A stretch of DNA of 64,000 bases. It comes from Meconema thalassinum (lineage: Eukaryota; Arthropoda; Insecta; Orthoptera; Tettigoniidae). Shown one piece after another: positions 54,814 to 64,000 of the stretch. Numbering within the stretch: the first letter of the stretch is position 1; every line of letters starts with the position of its first letter. A model generated the notes under the pieces. The model saw only the letters and a program-made list of their open reading frames with translations. It was not told the DNA's origin and ran no database searches. The stretch is from positions 231,471,556 to 231,535,555 of the forward strand of contig OX336398.1 of NCBI GenBank assembly GCA_946902985.2, in the 5' to 3' direction. The position numbers were made by a program, and so were the translations under genes.

Positions 54814-55510
54814 TGAGGGATCTGGATGCAAAACTCCCATTCTCCACTTTTATTCAAAATTGAGTTAGCAAGGCATTCTTATTCTTCATTCCGAATACAC
54901 ACGACTATCTTAGTGCTGAAAAGCCAAACTCACAATATCCCGTGGTTTTCAAAAGCCAAAAACTCAATTTAAATGCAAAACTAACATTCTCCACACTGTT
55001 TAGTTACAAAGAGCACATTCTCCCTTGGCCAATCAGAAGACAGCTTCTGGTCATGTGACTTTCTACAGTTGCAAGCCCATATTATTATTGTCTGTTCAAC
55101 TCGTAACCTCTGCATAATAAATAAATAATATAAATGTATTCCAACAATGCAATTGGTTTCATTTGTCTACATTTTTCACAAACTTGGCCAACTTGTCTAT
55201 TGTTTTGTCTGAAGTAATTAATTTTGTGTCGTGTCAAAAGCAACATTCTCCAACTTGTTCAGATACAAAACTCACAGTCTCCAATGTTTGGATACAAAAG
55301 TCACATTCTCCAAAATTAAAATCTATTTTTCAGATAAATTAATATAAATAATGAAACATAGTTTATTCAAGAAGATGTAATTAAGTATAGCCTGCAACAA
55401 AAGCAAAGTCTCTTAGCGTTTCCATTAGTTACATACATTAAGGAAGTTTTTTTGATTCCTGTAAAATTAGAAAAAGTGGAGAACTTGAGTTTTGCATCTA
55501 GACCTCTCAA
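54814..55510. mobile_element. MITE H, 697 bp, with iterated internal motif
   Basis: Inverted ends of about 36 bp: TTGAGGGATCTGGATGCAAA at left, TTGAGAGGTCTAGATGCAAA on the minus strand at right. A motif like CAAAACTCACATTCTCC recurs near 54829, 54916, 54974, 55014, 55236, 55265 and 55294. Subterminal iterated motifs are typical transposase-binding sites (for example in hAT elements); the superfamily is not determined. Confidence 0.65.
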
Positions 55511-56172
55511 TTAATGTATTTTCTCACTTTGTAACGAGAGTTAATTTTATTGGCGTCACTTATATTTTGTTGTGGCTACAGAACGCTAAGTGTGTCAGGT
55601 TAAGGGCCCTGAAGGGCTCTCCCCTCGTGCTGTTTGTGTGCTCTATTCGTTAGAGTTATAAATACAAGAAGGAGTTGAAGAGAACGCCAGCTGCGACACA
55701 GCTCAACTGATTGTCTTCACATGTTGCCTCTGTCTCTGCGTGCTAACTCGATCACCAGGTCCACAGATCCCCCTCGGGACACAATGCTGGGATGGTACCT
55801 TAACTCTTTATAGCATAGTGGTCTATATATTAACCACCTACTATCAAGAGAGTTTGTAGGCTATTATCAAAGGTGCTAATATTTGAAACTGTCAGCCTAA
55901 TTACAACAACATTTCTTGTAGATGTAATATTTTTGATAAGCAAATATTATTATCTGTCTAGTTTTATGGTGCGGGATACAATTTCAACTAGAAAATATAA
56001 ACAAAAATATTAAAATTAAACATTGAAATAAAACATAAATATACAACTTAAAAAAACATAAAGGACACTAAAAATTAAAATTAAGGTTATAAAATTAAAA
56101 ATAATAAATAAATAGATATTTCTTAAAATTGATCTAAAAATAATAATATCGAATATTTAAAATCAAAATAAA

Positions 56173-56951
56173 AACAAGATGTTCAGTAAAGAACATATAG
56201 CCTACTTTCTCCTAAATGCATGGGTATTGTTATAACTCTTTGTCCTTTCCAAGGAGTATAATTGAATGTTGGTTGTAGTAGCTTGTTGAAATGCAACGTG
56301 CTATACGGCTATTAAACATGAATATGAGGTGCCCTTTGCTAGTGCTACCTCTGTACAAAATTTCGTTCAATTCGGTTTTACCGTGTTTTAATTGATAGGG
56401 GGAATCGATTTGCAAACATACATGGCCGCCATATGCAAATTATTGGACTGATGACTTTGTAGCTTGTTCAAAGAACGCTTCTCACATAAAGGTATGTTGT
56501 TGCAAAATTTAGTACAGATCAGATGATTAGGTTGGTCGTAATTTGATTTAAGCCCTTTACATTTGGGTTGCCACCATTACGTTTCCATCAAGATGGCGGC
56601 GATATAAAACATGACACTGGAATGCCCTCTGCTAGTGCTACCTCTGTACCAAATTTCGTTCCATTCGGTTTCACCGTGTTGGAATTGATAGGGAGGAACA
56701 TACATTCCGAGTACACATACACACACACACACACACTCACACACACACACACACTCACACACACGCACACACACACTCACACACACACACACACTCACAC
56801 ACACACACACTCACACACACACACACACTCACACACACACACACACACTCACACACACACACACACACACACACAGACAGACACACAATTTTCGGCCCTG
56901 CGTGGATCTCATAAGTCTACTTTCATTTTTTGCAAAAATCGAAAGTAGTCT
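56173..56951 (-). mobile_element. Helentron-like element, family B, copy 2
   Basis: The 3' end (minus) has the hairpin ATGTTC-TTTACT-GAACAT and CTTGTT at 56173; the 5' start AGACTACTTTCG is at 56951. GGCCGCCAT/ATGGCGGC boxes lie at 56423 and 56588, with GGTTGCCACCAT at 56565. A (CA)n array with CT interruptions fills 56716-56880. Confidence 0.75.
56716..56880. repeat. (CA)n microsatellite inside family B copy 2
   Basis: About 165 bp of ACACAC with regular ACTCAC variants. Long open frames across it are artefacts. Confidence 0.9.
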
Positions 56952-57036
56952 AATAGTCTGCCCTATAAAGGGTTAAAGAGCCAAGATAATAATAATAATA
57001 ATAATAATTCTATGACGGTCTCTCTCATAAGAATTA

Positions 57037-57600
57037 CATACAGTGTGCGCACAAAGTCCATGTACCCTTACTCATTGTTATTATTTCTATTGTCGGTACA
57101 TATACTCATTATTTATTATACCTGCACCGTCAGATACCCATTGTTATCGACTTCGATTGTTGGCAGCAGTTGGTTCCAAGATATTGAAAGAATGGCTGAT
57201 ACAAGCGATTATACTATTCAGGAACGTGTGCTGACCGCTGTGTGGGTTCATGAGCATAAAAATAATGGGAAATCAATTAAAAATGTGAAAGACGATTTCG
57301 TTGCGTGGGTTGTGAAAGCAGCACCGACAAAGAAGACGTTGTTGGTGTTGGAAAAGATAGCCTTTCTAACGGGCAGAGAAGTGAAAGACCATTCACCAGA
57401 CTCGAACTTTGTGCTCACGTGGAAACATCTATCGAACAATCCTCAGTCAAATCCATTCGGAGACGTACGTCAGAGTTGGGGGAAACACATCAAAGTGGAT
57501 CTGAAAATGAGGTGTTGGCAGCCCGCGAAGTGACCCTCAAGGATGTTGCTTAATATGAGCTTCAGAACATTCAGCTGTGCTGAGACCATGGAGGGACACA
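57037..57600 (+). pseudogene. mariner-like element M4, transposase N-terminal part
   Basis: A terminal-repeat-like ACAGTGTGCGCACAAAGTCC (57040) precedes the start ATG 57192: MADTSDYTIQERVLTAVWVH, then APTKKTLLVLEKIAFLTG, a helix-turn-helix of the DUF4817/mariner type. A frameshift near 57400 leads to SIEQSSVKSIRRRTSELG and TLKDVA-stop. The catalytic domain is missing. It is a decayed 5' fragment. Confidence 0.7.
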
Positions 57601-57689
57601 GACGGGTGTTTTAGATTCCTAAGATGTAAGTACAAATGTATATGTACTGGCAATATAAATAAATAATATTAATAAAGAGTTGGAATATA

Positions 57690-57995
57690 CGGAGCCGGCC
57701 CCGTGGTGTTGGGGTAGCGCGCCGGCCTCTCACCTGGAGGCCCCGAGGTCGATTCCCGGCCCCGTCATTGATTTTTAGAAATTGACATGAGGGCTGGAAT
57801 GGGGTGCACTCAACCTCGTGAGGACAATTGAGTAGCTGTTTGACAGTGAGACAGCATCCCGGTCACGAAAACGAACATCAACGGCCGGGGTACTCGATGC
57901 GCTGACCACGTGTCACCCCAATATCTGCAGGCCAAATGGCTGGGCAGCGTTCGCTTGGTAGGCCTAGGCCTTTCATGGGGTGTAGTGCCAGTGGT
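57690..57995 (+). mobile_element. tRNA-derived SINE S6
   Basis: The head GGCCCCGTGGTGTTGGGGTA...GAGGTCGATTCCCGGCCCCG has clear A and B boxes. The body includes GGCCGGGGTACTCGATGCGC and ends with GGCCAAAG-like sequence. Confidence 0.75.
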
Positions 57996-58179
57996 TATTA
58001 TATATATTATGCGTACCGGCCAAAGCTAAGGACCACGCAAATATCATTTCATTTCCTTCCCATAGTTCTTTTATCCTTTCTCTTCCTCCACACTTCCTTC
58101 ATTCTTTCAGAGTGTTGCGCCTTTCTCTCTGCTGTCCACCTTCCTCCCCTGCGTTCTCTCTTTTCCCCCACATGAACCT

Positions 58180-58445
58180 TTATTTTCGAAAGTATTTCCC
58201 TGAACTGTGTGTTCTGTCTCGACAGTCGTCATCTGTAATTCCTAGCATCCGGATTTCTTCCTTCATCTGTTTGGTGTAACCCCCTTTGCTCTTCAGATTA
58301 TATATTTCATCAAAAATTTGTTTATTTATTCTTGTTGGATCCATTCTAACCATATGTCCATAGAAACGTAAATGTATTTTCCTAATTGTTGTTTCCAGGT
58401 CATTATTATTATTAATATTAGTATTATTATCACCAATACCTTTCA
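58180..58445 (-). pseudogene. LINE L2-type 3' coding end
   Basis: The minus strand reads TIRKIHLRFYGHMVRMDPTR, NKQIFDEIYNLKSKGGYTKQ and MKEEIRMLGITDDDCRDRT, the tail of a non-LTR reverse transcriptase. It abuts a plus-strand LINE fragment. Confidence 0.75.
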
Positions 58446-58459
58446 ATCTATATATTGAA

Positions 58460-58800
58460 CAAGCAATGAAAGAAATTGGAGAAAAATTCAAATTAGGAAT
58501 AGAGATTCAAGGAGGAATAATTTCAACTCTGAGATTTGCTGATGACATCGTCATCTCAGCCGACACCCCAGAGGAGTTGAATACGTTTTTAAATGGTATG
58601 GATTCTCTATTGAGGAAAGAATTCAGGATGAGAATTAATAAATGTAAAACAAAGATATTGTAATGCAGTCGAAAGAAATCAGAAACCCCTATGGATGTCG
58701 AATTGGCAGGTGCACGAATGAAGAGGATTTGGGAAAAACGTCGCCGCAAGACTGGGTTGTTCAAGTTCTCACCCTCTCCTAAAAGGATATATACGTTAGT
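58460..58800 (+). pseudogene. LINE L1-type palm-domain fragment
   Basis: It reads GIIS, then TLRFADDIVISADTPEELNT with the catalytic FADD box, then MRINKCKTKIL-stop-CSRKKSE. This is the reverse-transcriptase palm of the same LINE family as 61700-62420. It is the only FADD box in the window. The rest is missing. Confidence 0.8.
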
Positions 58801-58817
58801 AATAATAATAATTATTA

Positions 58818-59512
58818 CTAGCATTACCCGGAATATTCTAGTTGTAAAGAGTACACTTAGCAAAATCTCAATCATGAATGCTATGACTGATTTATCCTTG
58901 GTATGAATAATCAGACTTTATCAATTCAGCTACAGGTGCAGTGGTTAGGGGTTTGTCATTCCGTCATAGGAATATCAGAGCGAAGTTCGTTTTCTGGGAA
59001 TATCACAGACACTGTTAATTTAAGGGCCTTTAAATGTCGTTTTCGGAGACCCTTTATAGTTGGGTGAAAAAGACCTTTCGTACCACACTCACACATGAAA
59101 ATTGCGTTAATAAATTCTAGAGTGCCCCTTGACCCCCTTAAGCGCATTATACTGTATGTATTGATGAATTTTACAGCTTAATTTGGTTCAGTGATAACCT
59201 TATAACCGTCTGGAAACTTTCACAGTAATGTAATAATTGGAATTGCATTGCGTCTTACAGAAATAGATGGACCTGTGAGACTATGTTACCATGGTTACTG
59301 TGTTGCATTCTTTCATTATTTCGTTGTAAATATCCATGTTTTAAGGTATTTATTTTTTTGTGAGGCATTTAAAGAGTAAGTGAGTGCGTTTCGCTTACGC
59401 ATTGTGTTATGCTGAACCTGTGGGTACCCCATATGTGTAGGTTGGTGTTAATGGGACCTTATTTTCGGTACAAAACTGGAATGGGACCTTAGCAGAATAA
59501 TATAGGAAGGGA
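58818..59512 (-). mobile_element. Non-autonomous Helitron, family F, copy 2 (695 bp)
   Basis: It is a reversed full-length match to 38130-38828: start TCCCTTCCTATATTATTCTG after A, end GGGTAATGCTAG. The 16-bp GC-rich hairpin before the end is precisely missing. Confidence 0.85.
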
Positions 59513-59749
59513 TTATTCCTGCCAATTATTCAATCTAATTCCTCATTTTAGACATATTTTAGTAGTTTTCAAACAAATTTAGGAAGATGCAACCTTTTCA
59601 TGTTCATATTGGTAAATAGCACTTAACATTTGATATGATACACGTAGTTTCAACCATGTGGCAAAACCCTTGTTAACTTGTGTAATCAATTTTGACGATG
59701 AAGTCATCCGACCTTGAATCTTTACTCTCCTAGTTGTCCTGTGTATTCT

Positions 59750-60120
59750 TTAGATCTTCCAGGATTCCGCATTATTAGTATTATTATTACTATTATTATT
59801 TTCGTAAATTTTCATGGGTGTTTCTTCTGACACTATCTTTCTTCTTCTTTCTTCCCAAAAAGCTCTCATATATTCACTGTGATTCCTCTTTCTCTCTTCT
59901 GTCCACTTCTTTCCTGTTTTTGTCTCTTTTGGCGTTTGTTTCGTACGTATGTTTTCTGATTTATTTCCCTCCACATTTTCCTGTCTGCCATGTCTTCTGT
60001 AGAGATGTTTAGTTTTTTGAGGTCTTTCACGGGTTCCTTTACCCAATTGGTTTTCAGTGTACTGTTCATAGGACTGCATTCAAAACCTTCCTGGTCTTCG
60101 TTCATCCTATGTAGCCTAAG
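59750..60120 (-). pseudogene. LINE L2-type 3' coding end
   Basis: The minus strand reads KKWTEERKRNHSEYMRAFWE and, in another frame, CSPMNSTLKTNWVKEPVKDL, ADRKMWREINQK. The order matches the tail at 35997 and 37402. A frameshift lies near 60010. Confidence 0.7.
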
Positions 60121-60242
60121 AGTCGTTAAAATCTTGCCCTTCTTTTTCTGATGTTGTTTGTAATCGTCTCTGTTTATTGTATAGTTCTATTGTCGGTCTC
60201 TTTATTCATATTGTTGTGCCGTGGGGTTCATACACGGCATAA

Positions 60243-60300
60243 CCACCCCCTTGGGGCAGATGACCTCGTAGTTCCGCCCCTTGAAACGACAATAACTAAC
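60243..60300 (+). mobile_element. SINE 3' tail (GGGGCAGATGACC type)
   Basis: GGGGCAGATGACCTCGTAGT, CCGCCCCTTGAAACGACAAT, then TAACTAAC. No head. Confidence 0.6.
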
Positions 60301-61164
60301 TATAACTATTTCCACCCCCTATCAGCCCCCTTTCACCACACTGCATGCCCTATTTTACGCCCAAACCATAAAGGAACCAGCAACTACAACCTCACAAATT
60401 ACACTCAAAGCTTGGCCAGCTAGTTCCTCATAAAATATTGCAATCTTTTCAACACTTCCTTAACACAAGTGGTACAAGGAATGTGACAACCTTTTCGGAA
60501 CCTTCCAAGGAAGCACAAGAATGTGCTGATTTTCTGACACAGCATTGACGCTTCCAATAAAAACCCGCCTACACTAAGGACCGTGGTCTCTCTCCGACAC
60601 TCGACGCTGAACCACGCCTAAGTGCCGTCCATCGACAGACAGACCAGCAGATTGGGTGAGTGTGTGTTTTTGGGTTTTTATCTTGAACCATCCTTTCTAA
60701 AAGTGCAAACCTCTAAACTTGTAATCATCACATCCATCTTTGTATTTTGTTAAATTCAACTAATGAGTTTTTACACAGTCCACACTAGACAATAATTAAA
60801 CCATTTGCATTCTTTTAAATTACTCTGTTGAATTTCTTGCATCCTTACTTGTACGCCGGTCGTCAACCAGCGAATCCTAATCCACTGCGCCGCAGTGCCC
60901 GATCAAGGCGCGGTCATTGTCTCTGTAACCTTGTAAACAGCCGTCAGCATTAAGTAGCCGACACTGCCTGCCAGCAGCCTGCCTGCGCTCTCTTTTTACT
61001 CAGCACTAGCTCTCTCCAACACTACACCTAACACTCACGTCTTGCCCTGTAAACAATTACGACTGTCCTTCAGACAAAGTCACCCCCAACTGACGTGAGC
61101 TAACAACCCCAGGGCAAAACAGTTTGCCGGAGGCGCCTGGTAAAACAATTTGCCGGGGGCACAG
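60301..61164. other. Unassigned region
   Basis: No gene or known element. CCAATAAAAACCCGCC near 60556 resembles a polyadenylation signal; 61110-61170 has three imperfect copies of GGCAAAACARTTTGCCG. Confidence 0.4.
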
Positions 61165-61345
61165 GGCAAAACAATATTCCCTCTTTCTGAACTGGGCCGT
61201 AGATTTTTGTCAGTATTGTACTCTCTTGTTTTGCTAGTTCCTTGATTGTTGTCGTTTCTGAACCGTATAAGGCTTCTGGTAACACTACTGTATTATAGTG
61301 TCGTAGATTGGCATTGCTGATTTCTTGTGTTTATTACCGTATTAT
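61165..61345 (-). pseudogene. LINE L2-type fragment
   Basis: The minus strand reads LPEALYGSETTTIKELAKQE and ILTKIYGPVQKEG, the connection region of a non-LTR reverse transcriptase. Confidence 0.65.
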
Positions 61346-61548
61346 ACTTATTATTTGAAACGCTCTATCAAAGATCAGACGTGCACCACTAGGTGTCAGT
61401 GATATCTGGCAGCGAAAGTTTGAACTACTTGAAACTGAACGGAACGTGTAGCTCACCCCATGGGTGTCCGCTTGAAGCAGCTACAGTCTCTGGCGAGCCG
61501 AACATATCCTCGGACACTCCCGGCACTAAAAGCCATACGCTAAATCAA
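61346..61548 (+). mobile_element. SINE S1b tail
   Basis: CTCTGGCGAGCCGAACATAT, TAAAAGCCATACGCTAAAT and TGTCCGCTTGAAGCAGCTAC match the S1b tail at 16830-16930. Confidence 0.65.
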
Positions 61549-61699
61549 ATAAAATTGTCACCTAGATCAGGACTAAAACTTGGAGCTTGGAGAAAAGATG
61601 ACTAATAATAACGCTCTTTAGGAAATACACTATATGAACAAAAAGTCAGCTCTGGAGTGATTTTCAGTGTTGAATTATTGACAACTAATTTAATAACTT

Positions 61700-62420
61700 T
61701 CAGTTGGTCAACGCAACAAGGAATTTGAATGAGATTTTAAATGGTATGGAATCTGTCTGGAGGAATGAATTAAGGATGAAAATTCATAAATGTAAAACTA
61801 AGATATTGGAATGCAGCCGAAAGAAATCAGAAACCACTATGGACGCCAAATTGGCAGGTAAAACGCTAAAGGAGGTAGGAGAATTCTCTTCTGTTACCTA
61901 ACCAGTGATGGACGAAGCAAAGATGATATAAAAGTAGGTGGCTCAGGCAAGGAAAGCATTTCTTCAGAGACATCGAATATAGATTTAGGTATTAGGAAAT
62001 CATTCTTGAAAGCCTTTGTCTGGTGCGTGGCGCTCTATGGAAGTGAAATTTGGACTGTGGCGTGGCAGAAAAGAGGAGAATTGAAGCGTTTGAATTATGA
62101 TATAGGAGAATGATGAAGATCAGATGGGTAGATAGGGTAAGAAACGAAGAGGTATTAAGACCAGTGGGAGAGGAGAGATGTTTCTGGTGGCTGCTAATGA
62201 AGAAAAGAGATAGGTTGGTAGGACACGTACTAAGACACCCAGGAATAGCAAGCTTAGCTATGGAAGGAAGGGTCGAGGACAAGAACTGTAGGGGTAGACA
62301 AAGGTCAGAATAAGTTAAACAGATTGCCGCGGATGTTAGGTGTGGTAGCTACGTACAGATGGAACGATTAGCTCAAGACAGGGAGGTTTGGATGGCTGCA
62401 TCAAACCCGTCAGAAGACTG
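61700..62420 (+). pseudogene. LINE L1-type 3' region
   Basis: It reads LNEILNGMESVWRNELRMKI, HKCKTKILECSRKKSETT, then (other frames) IRWVDRVRNEEVLRPVGEE and LLMKKRDRLVGHVLRHPGIA. It is the longest copy of this LINE in the window, with several frameshifts. The end TGCATCAAACCCGTCAGAAG matches the other copies. Confidence 0.8.
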
Positions 62421-62449
62421 AATATGCGAGAAGATAACCCGAAAAGAAA

Positions 62450-62961
62450 GGTTGGTTGGTCGGTTCCTCAGTATTGGGTCTGCGACAACGCGGTCATGTA
62501 GCCCCGTGTAGTTTGGGTGTGTGTAGAGACTGTCTGATAACCGGTCTTAATATTGTGATGGCTGTATTAGTGTGTGTTATCTATTCATAATTCACTGCAG
62601 ATGATAATTTTAAGTAGTTCCTACTTTCGCTACCAAAAGCTACCGTCCACGACACCTAGCTGTGAACTTGGCTACTACTAGATGCCTTCGCAACCGGCGC
62701 CCTGTTGACGAACGTTGTAAGGTAAGAGCATTAATCGAACGTAACCTACAAATTTTGCTTAACACAAGTTTAGTTCGTGGAAGGTTCTTTTACATGCCAT
62801 AAATCCCTGGATTGGGCCCGTCGCCTTTACTTCCCCTCCGAAGGAAGGCATACTGAGGGATTTTAACGCTCTTAAGAAATCCTACGACTTCAACCGGTTT
62901 TGAACCGTCAACCTTGGGCATAGAAGCTCAGTATGCTACCAACTACGCCACCGAAGCCACC
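62450..62961 (-). mobile_element. SINE S1, full length
   Basis: The tail GGTTGGTTGG lies at 62450 and the head (complement GTGGCTTCGGTGGCGTAGTT) at 62940-62961. CCCGAAAAGAAA and CCCCAAAAGGAA flank it as a decayed duplication. Confidence 0.85.
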
Positions 62962-62973
62962 CCCCAAAAGGAA

Positions 62974-63385
62974 CTACATAATGCAGTGTTGGCCGACTGA
63001 AGATCACAACGAGGAACTAGCATGGCTTGTTTTTGCAGTTCCAAAGCACGAAGTTAGAGAGAGCTTAATGTAATCTTGTAACCGTAGTAACATAGAATCA
63101 AAACGAACGACACGACTGTCACATGTTATTGGGAAAGGGCTTTTTATGATAGTGTCCTTTGTTTGAGCTCGTAGCTTTTACTGTACACTAACTAGTTCCA
63201 TTATTATCTGAGTTCTCTCTCCGTCTTTATATCTCGCGTTTTGCTTTTCGTTACATATTCAATAATTGCATCCATACAGTCGCCTATTAAATGGCATTTC
63301 TCCAATATGCCATGACCCTCGTCCGTTCACGAATAGTCAATACCAATAAAGAATCAGCATCGGTAGATCGCAGTTCCATATATGC
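62974..63385. other. Unassigned spacer
   Basis: No recognisable gene or element. Confidence 0.4.
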
Positions 63386-63455
63386 AACATTGGGCATTCT
63401 GAACTGCTATGCCCAAGATCGAAGGTTCAAACCTGACCGAAGTCGTCGTTTTTTT
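63386..63455 (+). mobile_element. SINE S1 head, cut by an A-family element
   Basis: TATGCCCAAGATCGAAGGTT, CAAACCTGACCGAAGTCGTC is the S1 head with its B box. It stops in a T tract where the A-family element starts. Confidence 0.65.
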
Positions 63456-64000
63456 AGCCCATTTTCATTTATGAAAAAAAATAGACATATGAGATCACCT
63501 TTTGTCCGTGTGTGTGTCTGTGTGTGCGTGTGTGATGGTGTGTGTGATGGATTTTTGTGTGTTCCCCCTAATAACTTCTAAATGGCTGGAGAGATTTCAA
63601 TGAAACTATGTAAGTTCATAGCACTATTCCGGACGACCCCGACCGTGCCCTTCAAATTTTGTTATGTCTCACCAATCCAACATGGCGGCTGTGCGAAATA
63701 TTTCACCAGAATTCAATATCTCCGAAACTATTACCGATATCACCCTGGAATAAAGGGATCTACTAGAAGTTCATCTTTGTGACTTTTGAAAACCTGGTAA
63801 GTACAAAACGAACATGGCGGCCAAGTGGAGTTGCGACTTTTAAATAGACGATTCTCGCAATTTAACTAATCAAACGCAATACAACTTGGTACAGTATATG
63901 TTTATTCACATTGTAATGCACGGACATCTAACTTCGTTCAATTGTTTACATAACCTCAAGATGGCGGCTGTACGAAATATTTCACCGGCATTCTATATCT
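63456..64000 (+). mobile_element. Helentron-like element, family A, copy 7, runs off the window
   Basis: It starts AGCCCATTTTCATTT; leader with (GT)n; boxes at 63681, 63813 and 63960. The first interval is short (132 bp) because of a small deletion. The 3' end lies beyond the window. Confidence 0.75.

Larger units (their letters stand above)
55800..56976 (-). mobile_element. piggyBac-like AT-rich MITE (family E), complete, containing a B-family element
   Basis: TTAA lies at 55800-55803 and 56973-56976. Termini are CTCTTTATAG at left and CCCTTTATAGGGCAG on the minus strand at right. Without the B-family element (56173-56951) it is about 400 bp with an AT-rich core. Confidence 0.7.

Noticed and set aside
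56568..56948. 126-codon open frame with His-Thr repeats
   Set aside because: It is the translation of a (CA)n microsatellite inside a transposon.

Overview
This window looks like intergenic DNA of a large, repeat-rich insect genome. The evidence is interstitial TTAGG runs (the ancestral insect telomere repeat), insect-type mariner, BEL/Pao and Helitron sequences, and many tRNA-derived SINEs. An orthopteroid or other polyneopteran host is only a guess. I find no intron-containing host gene, no genuine tRNA or rRNA gene and no CRISPR array. Almost everything recognisable is mobile-element material of different ages, often nested.

Left end (1-8.3 kb). An intact 1,210-codon protein-primed-type family B DNA polymerase gene (838-4470) has all exonuclease and polymerase motifs. 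Four 137-bp tandem repeats carrying a dyad run up to its start, and 107-bp tandem repeats lie downstream. Composite TTAGG-bearing repeats follow, then a 5'-truncated but still open BEL/Pao pol (RNase H end, integrase, C-terminal domain).

Middle and right (11-64 kb). The dominant material is rolling-circle-type elements. Three related Helentron-like non-autonomous families (called A, B and C here) share one layout: a start AGCCTAYTTTC, an inner copy of its complement near the 3' end, a short 3' hairpin, and the end CTTGTT. Seven A copies are built of modules that place an ATGGCGG box about every 146 bp. Two canonical Helitron families (A^T insertion, CTAG end) are also present; one copy encodes the N-terminal part of a Helitron protein. 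Four copies of a piggyBac-like AT-rich element (TTAA + CYCTTTATAG ends) each contain or abut a rolling-circle element in their AT-rich core.

Other layers are: internally deleted mariner/Tc1 relatives (20.0, 27.1, 30.9, 33.2, 45.6 and 57.0 kb), two of which form large palindromes or long inverted repeats; a foldback element at 28 kb; a piggyBac-like element at 42.4 kb; at least four sorts of LINE 3' fragments; about eight SINE families, several with clear target-site duplications; and long (GAAA)n and (CA)n arrays. Nesting gives a relative order. For example, at 23.1-25.7 kb one LINE carries an A-family insertion and a separate satellite-like insertion, which itself carries a SINE tail.

The best candidates for something undescribed are the polymerase with its dyad-bearing repeats, the nucleosome-length phasing of YY1/Pho-like boxes in the A family, and the repeated association of rolling-circle elements with one piggyBac-like MITE.
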